This document shows, one piece after another, positions 17,855 through 28,386 of a stretch of 46,849 nucleotides of DNA. This DNA comes from Pedosphaera sp. (GTDB lineage Bacteria; Verrucomicrobiota; Verrucomicrobiia; Limisphaerales; DSYF01). Each line of letters starts with the position of its first letter. Position 1 is the stretch's first letter. Position numbers and translations under genes: made by a program. The notes under the pieces are model-generated. The model had not been told where the DNA came from. It did no database searches and saw nothing but the letters and a program-made list of their open reading frames with translations. The DNA lies in contig JAFMIZ010000010.1 in the NCBI GenBank assembly GCA_017853715.1, forward strand, positions 1 through 46,849. Reading direction: 5' to 3'.

Positions 17855-18148
17855 TTAACCAACGATGGCGAGGATGTCCTCGGAGGACAGAAGCTTGTAT
17901 TCCTTGCCTTCGATCTTGATCTCGGTGCCGCCGTATTTGCTGTGCAACACGCGGTCGCCCACCTTGACCTCAAAGGCGATCTTCTTGCCTTCGTCATCCG
18001 TCTTGCCGGTGCCGAGCACGCGGACGATCGCTTCCTGGGGTTTTTCCTTGGCGGTGTCAGGGATGATGATGCCGCCTTTCTTGGTTTCCTTCTCTTCCGC
18101 CGGTTCAACGAGGATCCGGTCGCCGAGAGGTTTGATGTTCAGTGCCAT
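17855..18148 (-). CDS. groES: Co-chaperonin GroES (Hsp10)
   Basis: 97 residues from the ATG at 18148 ([16 protein letters not shown]), the canonical start; the frame is open upstream but not family-like. It caps the GroEL ring. The mobile loop [16 protein letters not shown] and the [21 protein letters not shown] barrel part are present. It lies between dnaK (114 bp upstream) and groEL. No CIRCE inverted repeat is visible in the 18149-18262 gap, so HrcA-type control through this site is unlikely. Confidence 0.98.
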   Translation of the reverse strand: MALNIKPLGDRILVEPAEEKETKKGGIIIPDTAKEKPQEAIVRVLGTGKTDDEGKKIAFEVKVGDRVLHSKYGGTEIKIEGKEYKLLSSEDILAIVG

Positions 18149-18262
18149 GGTTTTTCTTTTTTTGTTTGTTTCTACCGTCGAATCAACTCCCGCCGCACGA
18201 GCAAGCGGGAAAATCAAACGCCGGACCGGCGCAATGGACCGACCCTGACGTGGGAATCCTGG

Positions 18263-20200
<1,938 letters not shown>

Positions 20201-20553
20201 AGAAATTCTTGAGTTTAAATGTCCTTACTCACTACAGCTACGACCATGCCGCGCATGCCAGCTTTTTATTAAAGCGTTGAAGGAAAGCAAATTAGATTAA
20301 AAAACGAGATTGGAAGAGTAGGTGAGAGTGGGTCAGAATGGGCCATAATGGCACCCAATTGGAAGTGGGTGGCACAGTGTGTGGCGCAGTTGGATTTGGA
20401 TTTGTGGCAAAGTCGGCGCGACGCGCAGTCCGCACCAGCCAAGCAAACCCCAAGGTGGCGTAGCGCCGAGGACAGCAAAGAGAGTTCCGCTCCGTCGCCT
20501 AACTCTGCGCTCGGCGACGAGGACATGGCAATCCGATGTCTTTGGACTCGAGC
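20201..20553. other. Spacer upstream of dnaK, no gene
   Basis: 353 bp without coding signal. The dnaK-proximal part (20201-20310) is AT-rich and should hold the dnaK promoter, but I see no CIRCE element and no good heat-shock promoter match. The part at 20445-20520 is a GC-rich spacer that resembles dispersed intergenic repeats but has no second copy in this window. Confidence 0.4.
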
Positions 20554-21042
20554 CTAGAACCCCGCCTTCGCCAGCTCGTTCTGGAGGGCGAGTTGGAATT
20601 GCTCCACGTCGGCAGCCGTTGGCCGGTAGCCTTTTTGATCGGCAGCCAATCCCAGCCGACCCATTTGATCCAGCGTCCAGGCAGCCTTTTGTCCATCGCT
20701 GAAGGTTACTTTACCGCTAATGATAGCTCCTGGTCGGGCAATTTGATCCACTGTCAAAGAAACGGACCTACCGAGAGGCGCGGCTTGCTCAGGCGCCGGG
20801 GCAGCGGTTGGAGCGATGGGGGCGTTGGCATGGGCTGCGGGCGCGGCAGGCGGCGGCTCGGGCGCCTTGGGCGGCTCCGGGTCCACGGGCGTTAGTTTCA
20901 GGTCATCTACGAGGAACCGCACTTCCATGTAGGTCAGGCGGACTCCCAACTCAGAATCGAGCCGGTTTTGGATTTCGGAAATCTTGGCACCCTGCTGGAG
21001 CCACTTGGCCACTTCGGCCTTTTGCGTGTCAGTCAAAGTCAT
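20554..21042 (-). CDS. Hypothetical protein with N-terminal helical domain, Pro/Ala linker and conserved C-terminal domain
   Basis: 162 residues. The N-terminus (MTLTDTQKAEVAKWLQQGAKISEIQNRL to about residue 52) looks like a helix-turn-helix-type three-helix unit (control of 'no longer than' position by W14 and L-rich helices). A Pro/Ala-rich linker spans about 53-90. A C-terminal part (SVSLTVDQIARPGAIISGKV, then FSDGQKAAWTLDQMGRLGL and GYRPTAADVEQFQLALQ) looks conserved. I recall similar proteins as hypothetical entries in Verrucomicrobiota genomes, but no function is known to me. It is divergent from adenylate kinase. Confidence 0.8.
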   Translation of the reverse strand: MTLTDTQKAEVAKWLQQGAKISEIQNRLDSELGVRLTYMEVRFLVDDLKLTPVDPEPPKAPEPPPAAPAAHANAPIAPTAAPAPEQAAPLGRSVSLTVDQIARPGAIISGKVTFSDGQKAAWTLDQMGRLGLAADQKGYRPTAADVEQFQLALQNELAKAGF

Positions 21043-21200
21043 GGGTGCATCTTTCCCAAGCGGCGGGGCTTAAAGAAGTAAAAACTGCGTTTTAACGCGC
21101 ATGAAGATTCGGCGTCGCAAAAAAGGGTCAACGCTCACCAAGGCAGGTGTGGTCGGGAGAAGGTGGATTCAGTTTCATGGCCCCATACGGAGCCAGAAGT

Positions 21201-21953
21201 ATGAGCGAGACAACCAATGATCGGGCCGCCTGGCTGAAAGGCGGCGATGCCCAATGCCGCGTGCCACCCCCGCTGAAGCGCAAGCCGCGTCGGCTGGTCC
21301 TGCTGGGTGCGCCGGGCGTGGGCAAGGGAACGCAGGCCGAACTCATCCATGAACGGCTCGGCCCCTGCCAGCTCTCCACGGGCGACGTGTTCCGTGCCGC
21401 GAAGTCCTCGTGCGAAGGCGAACGCAGCCCGGCGCTCACCGCTGCGCTGGAGCACATGCGCCGGGGCGAACTCGTCCCCGACAGCACCGTCCTCGACATG
21501 GTGCGCGAACGCGCCCGCTGCATTCGCTGCCACGGGGGATTTCTGCTGGACGGCTTTCCGCGCACCGTGACGCAGGCGGAGGCGTTGGACCGGTTCTTTT
21601 CCGAGAATGGCATCACGCTCGATGCCGTGTTGAGTTACGAACTGCCGATTGAAAAGATCGTGGCCCGCTTGAGCGGACGGCGCACCTGCGAAAAATGCAA
21701 GGCGGTCTATCACGTGGAGACGCGTGCGCCGAGAATTCCGGGTGTCTGCGATCATTGCGGCTGCGGTTTGGTGCAGCGGGAAGATGACCGGCCGCCTGCG
21801 GTCCGCATTCGCATGGACGCCTATGAACGCAGCACGAAGCCGCTGGCCGATTACTATCGGGGTAAGGGGCTGCTGATTTGTGTTGCGGCCGAGGGCTCTC
21901 CCGAGGAGATCTTCGCGCGCACGCACGCGGCGCTGGAACAGCGGGGAATTTGA
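21201..21953 (+). CDS. adk: Adenylate kinase with zinc-type lid
   Basis: 250 residues from the ATG at 21201; an upstream in-frame ATG at 21147 is possible but the sequence before 21300 is not conserved. It converts AMP and ATP to two ADP. The P-loop GAPGVGKGT (36-44), STGDVFRAA AMP site, GFLLDGFPRTVTQAEAL and the lid are seen. The lid has four cysteines, Cys163-x2-Cys166 and Cys183-x2-Cys186, the structural zinc site of many bacterial enzymes. The N-terminal extension of about 30 residues before the first strand is unusual. It lies outside the usual secY-adk ribosomal-protein context, so it may be a second copy. Confidence 0.93.
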   Translation: MSETTNDRAAWLKGGDAQCRVPPPLKRKPRRLVLLGAPGVGKGTQAELIHERLGPCQLSTGDVFRAAKSSCEGERSPALTAALEHMRRGELVPDSTVLDMVRERARCIRCHGGFLLDGFPRTVTQAEALDRFFSENGITLDAVLSYELPIEKIVARLSGRRTCEKCKAVYHVETRAPRIPGVCDHCGCGLVQREDDRPPAVRIRMDAYERSTKPLADYYRGKGLLICVAAEGSPEEIFARTHAALEQRGI

Positions 21954-22026
21954 CCGCGCTCTGCCTCGGCCCTGCAAGCGCTTTTCGAATCCGGGCCGGG
22001 GACGGCCAGGAGGCGGATTGCGAAGA

Positions 22027-23793
22027 TTACCCCACCACCACCAGCCGGATATTCTCCGGCAAGTGCGTGGCCACGCGGGTGACGACATTCCCCTTGAGCA
22101 ACTTCACCAAAGCCGCGCGCCGGCTGCCGCCGAGGATCACCGTGTCCACGCCGAAGGTGGCGGCCAGATCAATGATCGTGTCGGCAGGCGAATCGCTGAC
22201 ACTGTAGAGCGGGTTGATCGGCAGGTCACCCGCCTCGCGCTGGATGCGGCGGAAGAGTTCCGCGGCGTTCTTGTCCTTGCGCCAATCACTGCCCAGATCC
22301 GCCGCCACGGCGACTTCGCGGATGTAGAGCACGAGCAGGGAAGCCTTGCGCAGGCGCGCGGCTTCCAAAGCGAATCGCAACGAAGGCGTCCAGCCGCGCA
22401 CCGCCACCAGCAGACGGTCGCCCAGCACTTCGCGCTGCTTCTCCTCCGCTGATTCACCCGGAATGATCTCTTCAACGTCCGCCGCGGGTGTTCCAGCGAC
22501 GGCTGTCTTTCTATGCTGGCGTTGCGTGTATTCGCGCAGCGCCAACCCGGCGATCAAGATGACCGTGACGAAAATCGTGGCCTGCAGTTTGGTCGCCGCG
22601 ATGGTGATCCAGATGAGCAACAGCAGGAACGCCGTCCCGCGCATCACATAGATGTGGATCTTTTTCAGAGGCAGCCCCTTGCCGAACGACGTGGATCCGA
22701 TGTCGAGCACGATGGCTCCCACCACGCCGATGGCATACATGTTCGCCAGCCCGCTCACCGTGTCGGTGATGTCGAGCACGATGACCGGCAGGATGGTCGC
22801 AGCGATCAGCGGCAGATACGGCACACCAAAACGGTTCAATTGCGTGAACGGCTCAGGGATTTCGCGGTCGCGGGCCATCACATAAAGCAGGGCGATCATC
22901 CCTCCGATGGCGGTGTTCACGGCGGAAAGCAGCAATAGCGCGACCACCACGCCGACGATCTTGCCAAACCACGGCCCGACGAATACGTCGCCCATGTGAC
23001 GCAGCAGATCCTCCTGGTGATTCTTCAACTCGGACGCCGGTGTCGGCAGGCACATGGCGAGGATGCTCAACAGCGCCGTCGCGCCCACGACCTCGATCAT
23101 CACCCGCGACACCGCCTTGCGCGATACCACCCGCACGGACGGTTTGTCCGGTGTGGCATCCGGGTCGAGCCGCATGACGCCGGTGTTGCTGGCGGCGGCC
23201 TCCACCCCGGAGAGCGCGAGCACCATGCCGACGAAGGCGATCCAGTTATGCATCAAGCCGCCCGACGGCGCGACGGGGTGAAAATCCTTCAAGTGCGGCA
23301 AACCCGCCGCAATTAGCGCCACCACTACAATCACCGTCGGCGCGGCCAGCCAGATGGCGATGCTGCCGGAATGTTTCGGCCCCATGAAATTCAGCGCGCC
23401 CATCAGGAAGATGGCGGTGATGGCCCATTTCTTGGCGTCGGCATCGTGGAAGCCAAGATAATGAAACGCCTCCAAGCAGCTCAGCGACGCCGTCACGATG
23501 AAATCCGCCAGCAACAGCAAACCGCCGATCACCGCCAGGCGCCGCGAGTGCATGCCCGCCGCCGTGTAAACCCCGCCCCCCGTGGCAAAGCAGCGACAGA
23601 CCCAGATGTAGTTGATACCGACGAGGCCAGTGATCAGGCAGACTGCAAGCAGGTGGGGAAGTGCGGCGTAACCGACGGCGGCGAGTGCCAGACCGATGAC
23701 GTAGGCCTTGCTGGTGCCCCAGTCGCCATACAGCAACGCGGCTGCGCGCGCCCAGCCCACGTTACGCGGACGGCCTATGGTGTTGATTTCCAT
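22027..23793 (-). CDS. APC-family permease fused to universal stress protein domain
   Basis: 588 residues. About 12 hydrophobic segments fill residues 1-420, with an N-terminal GDWGTSKAYVIGLAL motif and a VEAAASNTGVMRLDPDA loop resembling amino-acid/polyamine/organocation transporters. The C-terminal cytoplasmic part (about 445-588) is a USP domain: LLVAVRGWTPSLRFALEAA at its start and VILGGSRRAALVKLLKGNVV, which matches the nucleotide-binding G-x2-G-x9-G-S/T pattern loosely. Such fusions are thought to gate transport by ATP or AMP binding. The substrate cannot be inferred. It stands alone between adk (convergent) and an RND pump gene. Confidence 0.87.
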   Translation of the reverse strand: MEINTIGRPRNVGWARAAALLYGDWGTSKAYVIGLALAAVGYAALPHLLAVCLITGLVGINYIWVCRCFATGGGVYTAAGMHSRRLAVIGGLLLLADFIVTASLSCLEAFHYLGFHDADAKKWAITAIFLMGALNFMGPKHSGSIAIWLAAPTVIVVVALIAAGLPHLKDFHPVAPSGGLMHNWIAFVGMVLALSGVEAAASNTGVMRLDPDATPDKPSVRVVSRKAVSRVMIEVVGATALLSILAMCLPTPASELKNHQEDLLRHMGDVFVGPWFGKIVGVVVALLLLSAVNTAIGGMIALLYVMARDREIPEPFTQLNRFGVPYLPLIAATILPVIVLDITDTVSGLANMYAIGVVGAIVLDIGSTSFGKGLPLKKIHIYVMRGTAFLLLLIWITIAATKLQATIFVTVILIAGLALREYTQRQHRKTAVAGTPAADVEEIIPGESAEEKQREVLGDRLLVAVRGWTPSLRFALEAARLRKASLLVLYIREVAVAADLGSDWRKDKNAAELFRRIQREAGDLPINPLYSVSDSPADTIIDLAATFGVDTVILGGSRRAALVKLLKGNVVTRVATHLPENIRLVVVG

Positions 23794-23970
23794 CTGAGAA
23801 TCACCGCCGGGCGCACCGGCAGAATGGCGTTGCCATGGACCAAGGGATAGTCGGTTCCGCCCCGGGCATCAATGGTCAAATGGGGCAGAAGCCCCGGAAA
23901 AAGCGGGCGGACTCGCAAGCCAAAATTTTGGGTTTCAGTGATTTGCGGGCAGGGGAGCACACCCCAAGAG

Positions 23971-26900
23971 TCATCGGCGAGCGGTTGTGTGTTCCTCCGG
24001 CGGACGCCAGCGTTGCCAGCGCAATTTGCGGCCCACATCGTCCAGCAGCGAATACGCCACGGGCGTCACGATCAACGTCAGCAACAGGCACAACGATTGT
24101 CCGCCGATCACGACCACGGCCACCGCGCGTCGTTCCTCCGCCCCCGGTCCCGTGCCCAATGCCAGCGGCATCATGCCCGCGATAAGCGTCATCGTGGTTA
24201 TCAGGATCGGACGCAACCGCTCGCGGTTCCCCTGCAGAATGGCCGCCGCCCGGTCCATCCCGGCTTCGCGCAGCTTGTTCATGTGGTCGATTTGCAGGAT
24301 CGCATTTTTCTTCACGACGCCAAACAAGACCAGCAACCCGAGTGCTGAATAAAGATTCAGCGTTTGCCCCGCGACGAGCAGCGAGAGCAGGGCGAACGGA
24401 ACTGAAAGCGGCAACGAGAGCAGGATCGTGAACGGATGGATGAGGCTCTCGAACTGCGACGCGAGGATGATATACATCAAGATCACCGACAGCAGGAACG
24501 CCCAGAGAAACTCGTGGAAGGTCTGCTCCAGTTCTCGGGCACGTCCCGAGACGCGCGTGGAATAACCCGTCGGCAGACCCATTTCGGCGACCGCTTCGCG
24601 CAACGCCTCCACCCGGTCCGCTTGGGCGAACCCCGGGGCCACGCCCGCGCGCAAGCTCACCTGCCGTTGCCGGTCCAGGCGGTCGAGCCGCGACGGTGCG
24701 TTGGTTTCGATGAGCTGCACGATGTTGTCGAGCCGCACCAGGCCGCCGTCCTGCTGTGGCACGAACAGTCTCGCAATGGCTGCCGCGTCATTGCGTCCGC
24801 CCTCCCGCACGCGCACCTGAACGTCGTAATCTTCGTTCATCGTCTCGTCGCGGAAACGCGTCACTTGATCTTCCCCACCCACCATGATGCGCAGCGCCGT
24901 GGCGATGTCCTCGGTATCCACGCCCAGCTTTGCTGCGCGGTCGCGGTCGATCGCCACGCGGAGTTCCGGCTTGTCGAGCTTGAGCGTGATGTCCGCGTCC
25001 TGCAACCCCAGTTCGGTTGCGCGCTGGCGCAGGGCATCGGCATAGTGGAACAATGTCTGCAAATCGGGCCCCAGCAGGGAAAAATCAATGTCGTAGTTCG
25101 GTCCACCACCCACAAAGGTTTGGGGATTGCGAATCTGCGGGCGCACCTCGGGAAACTTGCGCAATCGCTGCCGGATGTCCTGCTGGATCTCGGTTTGCGT
25201 GGCGTTGCCCGCGAACGCCCGCCACGGCGGCCATTGCAACAGGCGCGCCCAGTTGAAGGTGCGTTGCTCATGCGGCACGAGCGTCACGTAGAAGCTCGCG
25301 CTGTTCAGGCTGCCGATGAAACTGGAGCCGATGGAGGTGAGCACGGAATCCACGCCCCGCACTTGCTTCAATTGATCCTCGATCCTGAGCGCGACGTCGT
25401 TCATGGCACCGAGGGCGGTGCCCTCGCGCGCGGTGACGCGCACCTCAAATTCACCCTGATCCACATTGCTCGGGAGATATTCCTGTTTGACCAGGCGATA
25501 GAGCGGCACGGACGCCAGCATCACCAGAACGGCGAGTCCGGCCACGGCCCAACGCCACCGCATCGCCAGCCCGAGCGTCCACAGGTAGAAGCGGTCCAAC
25601 TGATGATAGAAGCCGCTGCGCGAGCGCGGTTCATGATTCGTGGCGGCGCCGATCCGCAACAGCCGCGCGCTCATCATGGGCGTCAGCGTGAACGACACCA
25701 GCAGCGACACGAGCACGGCCACTGCCGAGGTTAAGCCAAATTGGAACAGGAAACGTCCCGAGATGCTGGACATGAAGGACACGGGCACGAAGATGACCAC
25801 AAGACTAAGCGTGGTTGCCAGCACGGCGAGTCCGATCTCCGCCGTCGCCTCGCGCGCGGCGACGAAGGCGGACATCTTCTTTTCCTCGATGAACCGGAAA
25901 ATGTTTTCGAGCACGACGATCGCGTCATCGATCACCACGCCCACCATCAGCACGAGGGCGAGCATCGTCACGCTGTTCAGCGTGAATCCCAGCGCCTTCA
26001 TCATGCCGAATGACGCGATGACCGACGCCGGAATGGCCACGGCGGCGATGATCGTGGCCTGCCAGTTTCGCATGAACAGCAACACCACCAGACACGCGAG
26101 CATGCTCCCGAGCACGAGGTGGACTTTGATCTCATGCAGCGCCTGATGGATGTAGCGCGACTGGTCGCTGACCACCCCCAGTTTCACGTCGGCGGGCAGC
26201 TGCTCGCCCAGCGCGGCGAGGCGTTCCTTTACGCCTTCGATGACCGCCACGGTGTTCGCGCCGGATTGGCGGATGATGCGCAAGGTCACCGTGGGCTCGC
26301 CGTTCAACCGGGATAGCGACCGTTGCTCCTTGGTGCCGTCCTCGGCGGAACCGATGTCGCTGACGCGGATGGGCGAGCCGTTTCGCGTCGCCACCACCAG
26401 GTCGTTGAACTCCCGGGCCTCCGTCAGCCGCCCCAGGGTCCGCAGGCTTTGCTCGCGTTCACCCGTGGTGACGTTGCCGCCGGGCGTGTCGGCGTTTTGC
26501 CGCTGGATGGCATCGCGCACGGCGGTGACGGGCAGCTGATAAGCCGCGAGCCGGTCGGCATCGAGCCAGATGTTGATGGCGCGTTCCACGCCGCCGACTA
26601 TCTCTACTTCGCCCACCCCTGGCGCGCGTTCGATCTGTGTCTTGATGATCTTGTCGGCGAGCTCGGTCAGCTCGCGCTGCGGGCGCGCGCCGGACAACGC
26701 AATCGTCAGCACCGGGTCCTGGTCCGTGTCGGACTTGGAAATGGTCGGCGGGTCCATGTTGCGCGGCAATCGACGCGTCACCCCGGCCACGCGATCGCGC
26801 ACGTCCTGTGCGGCCGCCTCGATGTCACGGTCGAGATTGAACGTCACCACCACGAAGGCCGTGCCCGCCGCGCACACGGAGCGTAGTTCGCTGATGCCTT

Positions 26901-27126
26901 CGATGGTGTTGACCTGCTCCTCGATGGGTTGTGCGACGAGGGATTCCATCTCCTCGGGCGAGGCGCCGGGCAGGCGCGCGCTGATCCGGATCACCGGCAG
27001 GTCCACCGAGGGGAAGCGGTCCACATCCAGATTCACGTAACCGGCGCCCCCCACGACCACGAGGGCCAGGATGAGCATCATCGCGAAGACCGGCCGGCGG
27101 ATGCAGATTTCAGCGAGCTTTTGCAT
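23971..27126 (-). CDS. RND efflux pump, HAE1-type inner-membrane subunit
   Basis: 1051 residues, the normal length for AcrB/MexB-like trimeric proton-driven pumps. It starts MQKLAEICIRRPVFAMMLIL. It has two periplasmic porter regions (for example LPGASPEEMESLVAQPIEEQ), the proton-relay Asp pair in VGVVIDDAIVVLENIFRFIE, and a second six-helix half with PFTILLSLPLSVPFALL. It overlaps the adaptor gene by 17 bp. These systems export drugs, detergents or other amphiphiles and need an outer-membrane TolC-like channel. None is encoded next to it, so a shared channel from elsewhere is likely. Confidence 0.95.
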   Translation of the reverse strand: MQKLAEICIRRPVFAMMLILALVVVGGAGYVNLDVDRFPSVDLPVIRISARLPGASPEEMESLVAQPIEEQVNTIEGISELRSVCAAGTAFVVVTFNLDRDIEAAAQDVRDRVAGVTRRLPRNMDPPTISKSDTDQDPVLTIALSGARPQRELTELADKIIKTQIERAPGVGEVEIVGGVERAINIWLDADRLAAYQLPVTAVRDAIQRQNADTPGGNVTTGEREQSLRTLGRLTEAREFNDLVVATRNGSPIRVSDIGSAEDGTKEQRSLSRLNGEPTVTLRIIRQSGANTVAVIEGVKERLAALGEQLPADVKLGVVSDQSRYIHQALHEIKVHLVLGSMLACLVVLLFMRNWQATIIAAVAIPASVIASFGMMKALGFTLNSVTMLALVLMVGVVIDDAIVVLENIFRFIEEKKMSAFVAAREATAEIGLAVLATTLSLVVIFVPVSFMSSISGRFLFQFGLTSAVAVLVSLLVSFTLTPMMSARLLRIGAATNHEPRSRSGFYHQLDRFYLWTLGLAMRWRWAVAGLAVLVMLASVPLYRLVKQEYLPSNVDQGEFEVRVTAREGTALGAMNDVALRIEDQLKQVRGVDSVLTSIGSSFIGSLNSASFYVTLVPHEQRTFNWARLLQWPPWRAFAGNATQTEIQQDIRQRLRKFPEVRPQIRNPQTFVGGGPNYDIDFSLLGPDLQTLFHYADALRQRATELGLQDADITLKLDKPELRVAIDRDRAAKLGVDTEDIATALRIMVGGEDQVTRFRDETMNEDYDVQVRVREGGRNDAAAIARLFVPQQDGGLVRLDNIVQLIETNAPSRLDRLDRQRQVSLRAGVAPGFAQADRVEALREAVAEMGLPTGYSTRVSGRARELEQTFHEFLWAFLLSVILMYIILASQFESLIHPFTILLSLPLSVPFALLSLLVAGQTLNLYSALGLLVLFGVVKKNAILQIDHMNKLREAGMDRAAAILQGNRERLRPILITTMTLIAGMMPLALGTGPGAEERRAVAVVVIGGQSLCLLLTLIVTPVAYSLLDDVGRKLRWQRWRPPEEHTTARR

Positions 27127-28192
27127 CGAGCGTCAACGGCTGGCCGGTCCGCAATCCGGCCGGATTCAACACCACCGGATCGCCGGCCTCCAGGCCCGAA
27201 ATGATTTCGACCCAGCCGCCCGCCCGCCGCCCGATGTGAACGGTGCGTTCCTCGGCTTTGCCCGCCTGATGGAGCACTACTTTGTCCAAGCCGGCAAAGC
27301 TGACCAGCGCCGACTCGGGAACGCACAACGCCGGCCCGTCTGGATTCACCACAATTTCCGCGCGGGCAAATGATCCGGCGCGCAGATGGCCGGGATTGGG
27401 GATGTCCGCCTCGACCGCCAGCATGCGGTCTGACACCCGAATGGCCGGGGCTAAACGTGCGAGCGTGCCGGTGACGACATTCGGGGTGGATTCCAACCGC
27501 ACTCGCACGGCCTGTCCTACGCCCACTTGACCGGCGTTCCGCTCGGGCACATCGAGCTTGAGGCGCAACAGGTCCGTCTCGACGAGGTGGACGATGGGGG
27601 TGCCAACGCTGACATAATCTCCTGCGCTGGCCAGGCGCGCGGCCACCGTGCCGGGAAAGGGGGCTTTCACGTGGGACCGGTCCAAATCCAATTTGGCCAC
27701 CGCCAGTGCCGCCTCGGCCGACTGGATGTCCGCCGCGGTCTGGGTCGCGGTCGCTTCGGCTTGGTCCAGCGCGGCGGTGGAGGCGATCCTCTCCTGTTGC
27801 AACTGGCGCACGCGTTCCAAGTCACGTTGGGCATTGGTGGCGGCGGCCTGCGCGCGGCTCAGATTGGCGGCGGCCTGTTGCCGGCGGGCTTCGTAGGCCG
27901 CCGTGTCGATGAGGGCGAGTTCCTGGCCGTTGGTGACCACACTGCCCAGGTCCACGCGGCATTGCCCGATCTGCCCGCCCACTTGGGCCGCGATCACCGC
28001 TTCTTCACGGGCGGCGAAGGAACCCACCACGACCAGGCTCCGTTCCATGGGCTGCAACGAGGCGGCGACCACTTGCACGGCGTGGGGAGCAAAGTCGCGC
28101 GGTCCGGAAGATCTTTCCGGCTTGCCGCAGCCCGCCAGCACAACCAATCCGGTCATGACGGCGAACTGCCTGGCTGGTTTCAGACGTCTCAT
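27110..28192 (-). CDS. RND periplasmic adaptor lipoprotein
   Basis: 360 residues from the ATG at 28192, which gives a lipoprotein signal (lipobox VVLAGC, Cys22); a longer upstream start would bury it. Domains in membrane-fusion order: barrel strand and lipoyl-half AAREEAVIAAQVGGQIGQCR, a helical hairpin rich in Ala/Gln (ARRQQAAANLSRAQAAATN to about AALAVAKLDLD), second lipoyl half VKAPFPGTVAARLASAGDYV and beta-barrel DLLRLKLDVPERNAGQVGVG. It links the inner-membrane pump to an outer-membrane channel. The pump gene start overlaps its last codons. Confidence 0.94.
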   Translation of the reverse strand: MRRLKPARQFAVMTGLVVLAGCGKPERSSGPRDFAPHAVQVVAASLQPMERSLVVVGSFAAREEAVIAAQVGGQIGQCRVDLGSVVTNGQELALIDTAAYEARRQQAAANLSRAQAAATNAQRDLERVRQLQQERIASTAALDQAEATATQTAADIQSAEAALAVAKLDLDRSHVKAPFPGTVAARLASAGDYVSVGTPIVHLVETDLLRLKLDVPERNAGQVGVGQAVRVRLESTPNVVTGTLARLAPAIRVSDRMLAVEADIPNPGHLRAGSFARAEIVVNPDGPALCVPESALVSFAGLDKVVLHQAGKAEERTVHIGRRAGGWVEIISGLEAGDPVVLNPAGLRTGQPLTLDAKAR

Positions 28193-28289
28193 CCGGCCAC
28201 AAGAAAGCACATCCGGGACATTCTGATTCACGCATGACCGCAATGCTCGAAAACCCAACGGCACGATTAAAATTCCACAAGCCGCAGAA

Positions 28290-28365
28290 GGCAGGGCGCG
28301 TCACCCCGTGCGCGCCGTCTTCTGGCTGGCACCGATCGGCGCGCACGGAGTGGACGCGCCCTGCC
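28290..28365. repeat. Long palindromic intergenic repeat (GGCAGGGCG-type)
   Basis: Two arms, 28290-28317 and 28337-28365, are reverse complements except for one mismatch and one extra base; each arm begins or ends with GGCAGGGCGCGTC / GACGCGCCCTGCC. The loop is 19 nt. It fills most of the gap between purF and the RND adaptor gene. The same GGCAGGG...CCCTGCC ends reappear inside mutS at 41496-41518. Confidence 0.8.
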
Positions 28366-28386
28366 AGCCAAAGCCCAGCGCGCCGC

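Noticed and set aside
18149..18262. CIRCE (HrcA operator) upstream of groES
   Set aside because: No TTAGCACTC/GAGTGCTAA inverted repeat is present.
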